Shown: piece after piece, positions 22,363 to 29,423 of the stretch | Position numbering within the stretch: position 1 is the first letter of the stretch | Layout: each line of letters opens with the position of its first letter | Assembly: GCF_000176515.1 (NCBI RefSeq) | Contig: NZ_ADAQ01000008.1 | Location: 1 to 64,000, forward strand | DNA from: Grimontia hollisae CIP 101886 | Lineage (GTDB): Bacteria; Pseudomonadota; Gammaproteobacteria; Enterobacterales; Vibrionaceae | Reading direction: 5' to 3' | Length of the DNA stretch: 64,000 bases | Program-made: the position numbers and the translations under genes | Notes under the pieces: model-generated | What the model was told of the DNA's origin: nothing | The model's input: only the letters and a program-made list of their open reading frames with translations | The model's database searches: none

Positions 22363-22391
22363 AAAAACCCCCGGCAAAAAGCCAGGGGTTT
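22363..22391 (-). terminator. terminator after fkpA
   Basis: On the minus strand, AACCCCTGGC / GCCGGGGGTT (one mismatch, TTTTT loop) is followed by TTTTTGCG. It lies 30 bases after the fkpA stop and separates fkpA from yheO. Confidence 0.9.
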
Positions 22392-22420
22392 CTATGGTCA
22401 ACAAAGAGACTGCTGAGGGA

Positions 22421-23197
22421 TTACCCTTCCGCTTTGTCACCTTTGTCTTTAATTTCAAGTAACTCGACTTCGAAGACCAGCGTCGAATTAGCCGGAATTG
22501 CAGGTGTATCCTGAGAGCCGTATGCCAGTTCAGGCGGAATAACAAACTTGAACTTGGAACCCACAGGCATCAGTTGAACCCCTTCTGTCCAGCCCGGGAT
22601 CACACGGTTCAACGGAAACGTTGCTGGCTGGTCACGATCATATGAGCTGTCAAACTGGGTACCGTCAGTCAGGGTGCCCTTGTAATGCACTACCACAGTG
22701 TCTTCTGCCGCAGGCTTGTTACCTTCGCCCATTTTCTCGACCAGATACATCAGACCAGAATCGGTGGTGTTTACGCCTTCGGTCTTCGCAAACTGTGCGC
22801 GGAATTCTTCACCGGCTTTCACCGCAGCCGCGGCTTTCTCCTGTGCTTTTTCCTGCGCCAACTGGGCAACACGTTGGTCCAGCGCCTGCAGTGCCTGTTG
22901 CGCTTCTTCTTCGTTTAGTTTGGATTTGTCGGCAAATGCATCCTGCACACCTTGCAACACCAGATCGTTGCTCAGTGACAGACCCAGCTCTTGCTGCTGT
23001 TCCAGGTTGGCTTTCAGGTATTGCGCCAAAGACGCACCAATCGCGTATGCCGCTTTGTCGTCTTCGGTTGCGAATGTCACGGTTTCAGCAGCCACAGGCG
23101 CTTCTACTTTCGCCGTTTCCTCTTTCGCTTCTTCCTGACAACCGACTGCAAGTGCAACAGTGGCAGCCAGCAACGACATTTTAAAAACTGATTTCAT
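22421..23197 (-). CDS. fkpA: FKBP-type peptidyl-prolyl isomerase, lipoprotein form of FkpA
   Basis: 258 residues. The signal peptide MKSVFKMSLLAATVALAVGC ends in a lipobox with Cys20, so the protein is predicted to be lipidated. E. coli FkpA is a soluble periplasmic protein. A helical dimerisation domain (about 45-150) is followed by a C-terminal FKBP domain (about 160-250, VVVHYKGTLTDGTQFDSS, PGWTEGVQLMPVG). It catalyses proline isomerisation and acts as a chaperone in the envelope. Its neighbours slyX and slyD match enteric synteny. Confidence 0.93.
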   Translation of the reverse strand: MKSVFKMSLLAATVALAVGCQEEAKEETAKVEAPVAAETVTFATEDDKAAYAIGASLAQYLKANLEQQQELGLSLSNDLVLQGVQDAFADKSKLNEEEAQQALQALDQRVAQLAQEKAQEKAAAAVKAGEEFRAQFAKTEGVNTTDSGLMYLVEKMGEGNKPAAEDTVVVHYKGTLTDGTQFDSSYDRDQPATFPLNRVIPGWTEGVQLMPVGSKFKFVIPPELAYGSQDTPAIPANSTLVFEVELLEIKDKGDKAEG

Positions 23198-23318
23198 GAG
23201 TAACTCCGTTGGTATAAACCCACATTTCTTCTATTCGCTTACGCGACAACGGTGCGAAAGCCCAAAACGATCAATATACTCGACGTTATAGGGGTCCAAG
23301 ATAAGGAACACAAGGGCT

Positions 23319-24296
23319 ATGCGACAATTCGTCCGCACATTTTGCTTATTTCTGACACTGTTAGCACTTTCAGGATGCTTTCATTCCACTGATGAAGCCC
23401 AGCGATGGGCGCTGGATCCTGACGGTGTCACCCGTTTCAGCCTGAGCCGCGACGGGCGTTTTGCCCTTATCGCCTCGACATCACGTGGCATTGATTTGTG
23501 GGATTTAGTACAAAACAAAAAGCTGGCCGAGTTCGGTGATCAGGACCCGGATAAAAACACCGTCATCGCCAGTCACATTTCCGACAACAACCGTTATGCC
23601 ATTACCGCCACCTCACAAAATTTTGCTGTGTGGGACTTGGCATGGGGACAAGCCGAAGGGCTCTGGTCGATTTCTGACGGCATTATCCGCGATGTGGGCA
23701 TCAGCAATAATGGTCAGAAAGTGCTGCTTGCCCTCTCTAACGGCAAAGCCCTGTTCGTGGACTTAGGCACAGGAAGGCGGCTGGAGTTCCTTGCCCACCG
23801 GGATAAAGTGAACAGCGTTTCCCTTGCCCCCAATGGCAAGTTCGCCCTCTCTGGTGGCAATGACCACAATGCCTTTTTCTGGAGCACCGAGACCGGGCAA
23901 ATTCTCAACACGTTTCCCCACGATCACCGCATTACCCGTGTCGCGCTTCACCGCTCCGGCAAGTATGCATTCTCGGCAGACGGCGATGACACCGCCATCA
24001 TCTGGGATTTGTCCACCGGTGAGCCCAAAAGTGAGCTCAACATGTTCCATCGCCACCCTAACTTTTCTACTGCCCGTTTTTCTGATGATGGCAGTAAACT
24101 CGTAACCGGCACACCCGGCAGGCGCGTAGAGTATTGGGATACAGAAAGTGGCGACAACCTCGGCCGCTGGTTAGCCCGGGAACAACAAAATACCCGCCCT
24201 CCCAGCGCGGTGGTGTATGATGTGGCGATTGATCCCACCGGCCGCGTGATTTCCGGCTCCTCTGCCGGTATTGCCCAGGCCTGGATAGCCGAGTAA
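23319..24296 (+). CDS. WD40-repeat lipoprotein
   Basis: 325 residues. The N-terminal signal has lipobox LALSGC (Cys at about 21), so it should be anchored in the envelope, probably the outer membrane. At least five or six WD-like repeats follow (GIDLWDL, FAVWDLA, NAFFWSTETG, TAIIWDL, VEYWDTESG), enough for a beta-propeller. Such propellers bind partner proteins; the partner here is unknown. It is 13 bases before slyX and divergent from fkpA, a slot that is empty in E. coli. Confidence 0.85.
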   Translation: MRQFVRTFCLFLTLLALSGCFHSTDEAQRWALDPDGVTRFSLSRDGRFALIASTSRGIDLWDLVQNKKLAEFGDQDPDKNTVIASHISDNNRYAITATSQNFAVWDLAWGQAEGLWSISDGIIRDVGISNNGQKVLLALSNGKALFVDLGTGRRLEFLAHRDKVNSVSLAPNGKFALSGGNDHNAFFWSTETGQILNTFPHDHRITRVALHRSGKYAFSADGDDTAIIWDLSTGEPKSELNMFHRHPNFSTARFSDDGSKLVTGTPGRRVEYWDTESGDNLGRWLAREQQNTRPPSAVVYDVAIDPTGRVISGSSAGIAQAWIAE

Positions 24297-24309
24297 CAGA
24301 GAAACCCGC

Positions 24310-24534
24310 ATGACTGAGACAGAACAACTTCTGCAGAAACAAATTGACGATCTGGAAATCAAGCAGGCATTTCAGGAACAAACTATTGAAGAGCTGAACG
24401 ACGCCTTGACCCAGCAACAAAGAACCCTTGACAAGATGAATACCCAGATTGCCTTTCTGGTGACCAAGCTGAAGGCCATGGAACCAGCAAATATTGCCAG
24501 CATGTCAGAAGAGACACCGCCACCGCATTATTAA
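24310..24534 (+). CDS. slyX: SlyX family protein
   Basis: 74 residues, almost wholly a coiled coil (heptads from about 5 to 60), ending in the family-typical acid/Pro tail with PPPHY. Its function is unknown. It is read 13 bases after the WD40 gene, and probably cotranscribed. In E. coli it sits directly next to slyD; here the isoaspartyl peptidase gene lies between them. Confidence 0.93.
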   Translation: MTETEQLLQKQIDDLEIKQAFQEQTIEELNDALTQQQRTLDKMNTQIAFLVTKLKAMEPANIASMSEETPPPHY

Positions 24535-24559
24535 TTTCGGGATACCGGGAAGAGCCGGT

Positions 24560-24605
24560 CCTTGGTACGGGGAAGAGCAAAGCAGCTCCTCCCCAGGACC
24601 CAAGG
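24560..24605. other. long imperfect hairpin between slyX and the peptidase gene
   Basis: CCTTGG / CCAAGG outer arms enclose GGGGAAGAGC / GCTCCTCCCC (one mismatch) with a six-base loop. It lies between the convergent ends of slyX and the isoaspartyl peptidase gene, one base from the latter's stop. No T tract follows, so a simple terminator is uncertain. Parts of it recur at 25734-25749. Confidence 0.6.
24585..24601 (+). repeat. short direct repeat, left copy
   Basis: GCTCCTCCCCAGGACCC here closely resembles GCTCTTCCCAGGACCC at 25734-25749 (one gap and one substitution). The two copies bracket the isoaspartyl peptidase gene in the same orientation. Adjacent GGTACGGGG and GGATACCGGG resemble units of the heptanucleotide array on the right side. 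Confidence 0.5.
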
Positions 24606-24606
24606 C

Positions 24607-25575
24607 CTAGTTTCCGCTCTCTACCCGCAGTGCCTCATCCGCAAAAATCGCTACCAGCGCTTCGCCGTTTTCATTGGCTGTTGCACGGTACATCCCCGGG
24701 CAATTCAGTTCAAAATTAACCTGCCCAGTAGCGTCAATCGCAATCACCCCACCTTCTCCACCTAGGCGTAAAAAGTCGCCGTGAATCACATCACGACATG
24801 CCTGCTCAATTGATGCATTGCCAAATTGCATGCGTCCTGCAATGTCTCCCGCTACGGTACAGCGCATAAGAAGCTCGCCCATGCCGGTTGCCGAAACAGC
24901 GACATTACCGTTGCGGGCATAGTTACCACCACCAATAATCGGTGTGTCCCCCACCCTGCCCCAGCGCTTGTTGGTCAGACCGCCAGTGCTGGTTGCTGCC
25001 GCAAGGTTGCCGTCTTTGTCCATCGCCACCGCACCAACCGTACCGTATTTCTTTTCATCCGGGTAGCGCGCTTCCGACAACGCAACACCACCGATCTTTT
25101 TCATCATTTTCAGTTCGTTGTAGCGACGGTCTGTAAAAAAGTAATCCTGCTCGATGTAGTCATAGCCGCACTCTTTAAACGCAAACGTTTCTGCACCTTC
25201 TCCGGCCAACATGGCATGGGGGCTTTTTCGCATCACATCTCGGGCAAGCTGTACTGGATTTTTGATGTGACGGATCAAAGTGACCGCCCCGGCATCCAGG
25301 TTACTGCCATCCATCACCGATGCATCCATCTCCACAGTCTCTTCATAGGTGAGCACCGAACCTTTCCCGGCGTTAAACAGCTCACTGTCTTCCATCACCG
25401 TTACCGCGGCGACAGTGGCATCCACCGCCGTTCCACCCTGCTCCAACACTGTGTATCCTGCCAGCACCGATTGCGCTAGTGCTTTTCGGTACCCAGCTTC
25501 CAGTTCAGGTGTCATCAAGCTGCGTTCAATGGTGCCGGCACCACCATGGATAGCTATAGAAAATGGGGGGGTCAT
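24607..25575 (-). CDS. iaaA: isoaspartyl peptidase / L-asparaginase (plant-type)
   Basis: 322 residues, Ntn-hydrolase of the taspase/plant asparaginase family. It is made as a precursor that cleaves itself just before the nucleophile Thr179 (GTVGAV), the same number as in E. coli IaaA. The downstream RVGDTPIIGGGNYA and GTG/MGE segments form the substrate site. It hydrolyses beta-aspartyl dipeptides and asparagine. No signal peptide is seen. RBS AAAGGA is 7 bases before the ATG. It interrupts the slyX-slyD synteny and is preceded by a heptanucleotide array. Confidence 0.92.
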   Translation of the reverse strand: MTPPFSIAIHGGAGTIERSLMTPELEAGYRKALAQSVLAGYTVLEQGGTAVDATVAAVTVMEDSELFNAGKGSVLTYEETVEMDASVMDGSNLDAGAVTLIRHIKNPVQLARDVMRKSPHAMLAGEGAETFAFKECGYDYIEQDYFFTDRRYNELKMMKKIGGVALSEARYPDEKKYGTVGAVAMDKDGNLAAATSTGGLTNKRWGRVGDTPIIGGGNYARNGNVAVSATGMGELLMRCTVAGDIAGRMQFGNASIEQACRDVIHGDFLRLGGEGGVIAIDATGQVNFELNCPGMYRATANENGEALVAIFADEALRVESGN

Positions 25576-25594
25576 GACGATTCCTTTCGTTGAT

Positions 25595-25690
25595 GGGTAC
25601 TGGGTACTGGGTACTGGGTACTGGGTACTGGGTACTGGGTACTGGGTACTGGGTACTGGGTACTGGGTACTGGGTACTGGGTACTGGGTA
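25595..25690. repeat. heptanucleotide tandem array, about 13.7 copies of GGGTACT
   Basis: Perfect 7 bp tandem repeat, 13 full copies and five bases of a fourteenth, with no visible mismatch. It begins 19 bases upstream of the iaaA start codon on the minus strand (AGTACCC units), next to the ribosome binding site. Seven is not a multiple of three, but the array is outside the coding frame, so copy changes would alter promoter or leader spacing rather than reading frame. Confidence 0.97.
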
Positions 25691-25733
25691 AGACATGATT
25701 TTGGATGGTGTCGAAATATAGAGTCAAGCTCTG

Positions 25734-25749
25734 GCTCTTCCCAGGACCC
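25734..25749 (+). repeat. short direct repeat, right copy
   Basis: GCTCTTCCCAGGACCC, related to 24585-24601. It is followed by CATTTCCCAGAACCTAGGTCC, a further variation of the same motif, before the slyD terminator. The pair flanks iaaA and its array. Confidence 0.5.
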
Positions 25750-25776
25750 TCATTTCCCAGAACCTAGGTCCTATCC

Positions 25777-25814
25777 AAAAAAAGCAAAAACGCCACCCAG
25801 TTTCCCGGATGGCG
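25777..25814 (-). terminator. terminator after slyD
   Basis: On the minus strand, CGCCATCC / GGGTGGCG stem (24 bases in all) is followed by TTTTTGCTTTTTTT. It starts 41 bases beyond the slyD stop. Confidence 0.88.
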
Positions 25815-25854
25815 ATATATCAATCAAAGGTCTAAAGCCTGCGGCTATTTACGA

Positions 25855-26454
25855 TTAGTGCGAGCCGCAACCGCCGCCACCGCAGCACTCGTGGTCGTCG
25901 CCTTTGTCTTCGCCGCCACAACAGCCATGACCGTCACCACCACAGCAGCCGCCTTCGTGGTCATGGTCGTGACCGCCGCAGCAGCCGCCAGACTGGTGAA
26001 TATGGCCATGGGCAATTTCTTCTTCTGTTGCCGCACGCACGTCAACCACCTCCACGTTGAACGTCAGAGTCTGGCCCGCCAGCATGTGGTTACCGTCAAC
26101 CACCACTTCGTCACCATCCACTTCGGTCACTTCTACCGGGATCTGGCCCTGATCAGTCTCAGCCAGGAAGCGCATACCGACCACGATCTCGTCAACACCC
26201 TGGAACACGTCCGCAGGAACACGCTGAACCATGGCATCCAGGTATTCGCCATAAGCTTCTTCCGGCGCCACTGTCACTTCGAAAGTATCGCCAGCTTCAC
26301 GGCCTTCCAATGCATTTTCCAGCCCTACGATCAGGTTGTTATGACCTTGCAGGTATTGCAATGGCATCTCTTTGGTTGACTCATCAACCACAATGCCGTC
26401 TTCATTTTTCACTTGGTAAGCAATGCTTACTACCACGTCTTTAGTGATTTTCAT
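25855..26454 (-). CDS. slyD: SlyD, FKBP-type prolyl isomerase and metallochaperone
   Basis: 199 residues. The FKBP domain (about 1-70 and 130-148) carries the IF chaperone insert (about 75-125). A C-terminal tail from about 148 is extremely rich in His, Cys and Gly (GGCCGGHDHDHEGGCC). The tail binds nickel and zinc. In enterics SlyD supplies nickel to hydrogenase and helps folding. The tail length is similar to E. coli. Synteny (slyX-slyD-yheV) is interrupted only by iaaA. Confidence 0.96.
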   Translation of the reverse strand: MKITKDVVVSIAYQVKNEDGIVVDESTKEMPLQYLQGHNNLIVGLENALEGREAGDTFEVTVAPEEAYGEYLDAMVQRVPADVFQGVDEIVVGMRFLAETDQGQIPVEVTEVDGDEVVVDGNHMLAGQTLTFNVEVVDVRAATEEEIAHGHIHQSGGCCGGHDHDHEGGCCGGDGHGCCGGEDKGDDHECCGGGGCGSH

Positions 26455-26554
26455 CTTAACTCCGGAAGCGGTTTGGGGTACCAGCCCTGCGTTTTTGCCA
26501 GCGGCACCTGCTCATTTCGGCGCCGATGATACAAAAACTTTGGGCAGGCGACTA

Positions 26555-26764
26555 TTACTGCGGTTTAAATATCCCTATTACTTGCGCATCCTGCTGCTGA
26601 ACTGTTGCCCCAGCCTCCTCTGATGAGACTGGCGATCGGCGGTCAGTATGACCACATTTTACACACTCCACCACTTCCACGTGGTGCTCTTTCCACCAGC
26701 GCAGGGTATCGCTTTCTTTACATGAAGGACACGTTGCGCCGGCAATAAACCGTTTCTTGGCCAT
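26555..26764 (-). CDS. yheV: YheV family zinc-ribbon protein
   Basis: 69 residues. Cys12, Cys15, Cys34 and Cys37 (CPSC and CVKC) form a zinc ribbon like that of small RNA-polymerase-like domains. Its molecular role is unknown. It lies between slyD and kefB on the same strand, as in E. coli. Confidence 0.93.
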   Translation of the reverse strand: MAKKRFIAGATCPSCKESDTLRWWKEHHVEVVECVKCGHTDRRSPVSSEEAGATVQQQDAQVIGIFKPQ

Positions 26765-26802
26765 ATACTTCCTTGCCTTGATGTTATTGTTGTCTGAATC
26801 TG

Positions 26803-28602
26803 CTATTCACGGTTCCAACTCTGGTGCCGTTCTGTGTCCCCTTTCATTTCAAGGTCGAACAGCTCTTCAAGCTCCAGCCGGGCTTCTTTGGTTCGCGTTG
26901 CCGCGGTGACATCCTCACCGTGGTAGGGTTGCATCTCATGAAGGTGCGTTTCATCCAGCTTTCTGAAAAATGCTTCCGCGCGTTTGGCTTTATACGGGTG
27001 CATCCCGAGGGCGATCAATGTCTGTTTGCCCAAATCCAGCGCACTTAAAAAGGTTTCCCGGGAAAACCCTTCCACATTGTGACCCAACAACTGGTTTGCT
27101 TCTACCCGGCTGCGAGCGCGGGCGAGCACTTTAAGGTTAGGAAAGTGCTGCTGGCAAAGGTGCACAATTTCCATCACCTCTTCCGGCGAATCAGCACAAA
27201 CGATAATCGCTTCTGCTGTTGAAGCGCCGGCTGCCCTTAGTAAATCAAGTTGGGTGGCATCACCGTAATACACCTTATAGCCAAACTGCCGCAACAGTGC
27301 GATTTGTGAGGGATCGCGCTCCAAGATAGTCAGTTTGATTTTATTGGCAAACAGCAAGCGCCCAACCACCTGACCAAAACGGCCAAACCCGGTAATAATC
27401 ACACGTGCACCGTCATCATCAAAGGATTGGGCTTCCGGCATGGCGGATTCAGCATTGATGGTGCGGGCAAACCATTTAGATTGCAGCATCAGCAACACCG
27501 GCGTTGTCATCATCGACAGGCTCACTACCACCAGCAGGAAAGCATTCTGATCAGGATTTAATAGGTTTTCACTGCGTGCTGCGGTAAACAGCACAAAGGC
27601 AAACTCCCCCCCCTGACTAAGCAGTAAGGCGACCTGACTACGTGATTTTGCGCTCCCCCCAAAAAGACGGACCAGGCCATAAATGATCGCGGCTTTCACA
27701 CCAACTAAGGCCACCACTGCGGATATAATTTCCACCGGATACTGCAACAGCAGACTCAGATCCACCGCCATGCCAACTGCAATGAAGAAAAGACCAAGCA
27801 ACAGGCCTTTGAACGGTTCGATGGCGATTTCCAGCTCATGGCGATATTCACTTTCCGCCAGCAGTACGCCCGCCAGAAAGGTCCCCAACGCCATCGACAG
27901 CCCCAGAGATTGCATACCAAGGGCAATACCTATCACCAACAGTAGGGCGGTCACGGTAAACATTTCTTTGACCCGGCTAAGCACGACCCAGCGAAGGAGT
28001 GGCCGCAGCAGGTAATGACCACCGACCAGCAGCGCCAGTATCGCTCCCAGCATGATCACCACATCCAGCCAGGTACCGGCGGCACCACCCGCCATCGCCG
28101 GCAACACCGCCAGCATGGGGATCACGGCGATATCCTGAAACAGTAACACCGCAAAGCCAGACTGCCCCGCCTCGCTGCGCATCAGCCGCTGTTCTTCGAT
28201 AATCCGCATCGCAATGGCGGTGGAGGACAACGCCAATCCCATACCTACTACCAGGGCATCGACTCGCCCGACATCCCAGAAATAGGCGATAAGGGCAATC
28301 ACCAAGGTGCTAATGAATACTTGGGAGCCACCAAGGCCAAGGATCGGCCGGCGCATCTGGATAAGCTTTTTCGGGTTCAGTTCAAGACCAATCAAAAACA
28401 GCAGCAGTACAACACCGAGCTCAGCAAAATGCAGAATGGCTTCTACATCGGTGATAAGACCCAACCCCCAGGGACCTATCACCACACCGGCAATCAGATA
28501 CCCCAGCACCGATCCCATTCCCAGATGCTGGGCCAGGGGCACGGCCACCACCGCCGCAGCAAGGAAGATAAGGGCATCCGTGAGATAGTTATACTCCATC
28601 AC
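26803..28602 (-). CDS. kefB: glutathione-regulated potassium efflux antiporter KefB
   Basis: 599 residues. The N-terminal CPA2-type K+/H+ antiporter domain of about 12 helices (residues 1-380) is followed by a cytosolic Rossmann KTN domain (about 400-520, VIITGFGRFGQVVGRLL) that senses glutathione adducts, and a C-terminal tail. Electrophiles open the channel to acidify the cytoplasm. kefG, its ancillary subunit, starts just upstream and overlaps by four bases, which assigns this as KefB and not KefC. Confidence 0.95.
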   Translation of the reverse strand: MMEYNYLTDALIFLAAAVVAVPLAQHLGMGSVLGYLIAGVVIGPWGLGLITDVEAILHFAELGVVLLLFLIGLELNPKKLIQMRRPILGLGGSQVFISTLVIALIAYFWDVGRVDALVVGMGLALSSTAIAMRIIEEQRLMRSEAGQSGFAVLLFQDIAVIPMLAVLPAMAGGAAGTWLDVVIMLGAILALLVGGHYLLRPLLRWVVLSRVKEMFTVTALLLVIGIALGMQSLGLSMALGTFLAGVLLAESEYRHELEIAIEPFKGLLLGLFFIAVGMAVDLSLLLQYPVEIISAVVALVGVKAAIIYGLVRLFGGSAKSRSQVALLLSQGGEFAFVLFTAARSENLLNPDQNAFLLVVVSLSMMTTPVLLMLQSKWFARTINAESAMPEAQSFDDDGARVIITGFGRFGQVVGRLLFANKIKLTILERDPSQIALLRQFGYKVYYGDATQLDLLRAAGASTAEAIIVCADSPEEVMEIVHLCQQHFPNLKVLARARSRVEANQLLGHNVEGFSRETFLSALDLGKQTLIALGMHPYKAKRAEAFFRKLDETHLHEMQPYHGEDVTAATRTKEARLELEELFDLEMKGDTERHQSWNRE

Positions 28603-29162
28603 ACCACCTCCGGCACCGGATTACAAAGCCAGTCCACATACAGCTCGGCATGTGCTTCCCTGTCTTCATCACTCACCCGACGCGCCCAATGGAGCACCAG
28701 AGGGGCAACCCAACGCATCTGGCATAGGAGTGCGGTCAGTTCAAACGGCTGGAGTAACTCGTCCATGCTGTATTTGTTATAACCCGTCTGACTGAAGGCT
28801 TCGGCCGCTCCACCGGTGGTGACAGCAAAGCGGCAGGTTTTGCCTGCCAGTGCGTTACCACCACCATGGGCAAACCCTTTGCCCAGCACCACATCAATCC
28901 ACTCTTTAAGCAATGAGGGGCAGGAGTACATTTGCAACGGGTGTTGGAATACAATCACATCGTGTCCGAGCAACAGTTCTCGCTCATGGTGGACATCAAT
29001 AATAAAGTCCGGATAGGCGGCATAGAGGTCATGTACCTTGACATGTTCAAGCTGACCGGCAGCTTCAATCATCCGCTTATTCGCCACTGATTCGTACGGA
29101 TCCGGGTGAGCAAAGACCACCAATACTTTTGATTTGAACAAAGATGTTGTAAGGGTATCCAT
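28599..29162 (-). CDS. kefG: KefG, ancillary subunit of KefB
   Basis: 187 residues with flavodoxin-like fold, NAD(P)H:quinone oxidoreductase family. The motif VFAHPDPYES near the N-terminus and FQHPLQMYS are typical of KefF/KefG proteins, which are required for full KefB activity and may detoxify electrophiles. It overlaps kefB (ATGA). Divergent from yheS with a 261-base gap in which no clear site was recognised. Confidence 0.94.
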   Translation of the reverse strand: MDTLTTSLFKSKVLVVFAHPDPYESVANKRMIEAAGQLEHVKVHDLYAAYPDFIIDVHHERELLLGHDVIVFQHPLQMYSCPSLLKEWIDVVLGKGFAHGGGNALAGKTCRFAVTTGGAAEAFSQTGYNKYSMDELLQPFELTALLCQMRWVAPLVLHWARRVSDEDREAHAELYVDWLCNPVPEVV

Positions 29163-29423
29163 TTCGCAGCAAAAATCCTTTTAACTGTGACCGATTAGCC
29201 GGGGAAAAAGGCAATAACGTCGTCGTTTTATACTCTTTTATCATGACACAAAACTGACCCGTCTGTGGTGCTCGGTGCCTGCCCTCCACCATACGGTAAA
29301 TCGCCTTTTTTTTCATCGTGGTCCCTCTTTGACTGCCATTTACTTAAGGAAACGTCTGGCCTGTGATATAAATGCGCCAGATTTTTTCGACACCCAATCC
29401 TGCGGCCGGAGCCGCCCAGAGTC

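Noticed and set aside
24826-25479. 217-codon plus-strand frame opposite iaaA.
   Set aside because: The complementary strand encodes a complete enzyme with its catalytic Thr and a ribosome binding site. The antisense frame has none of these.
25595-25690. CRISPR array.
   Set aside because: Units are seven bases with no spacers; a simple satellite.
25349-25858. Plus-strand open frame that translates the heptanucleotide array into a GYWVLGT repeat protein.
   Set aside because: It lies antisense to iaaA for half its length and the repeat peptide follows only from the 7 bp array. No ribosome binding site or family support.
29163-29423. Small gene or regulator site in the kefG-yheS gap.
   Set aside because: Short frames here lack ribosome binding sites, and promoter-like elements do not have paired -35 and -10 boxes at proper spacing.
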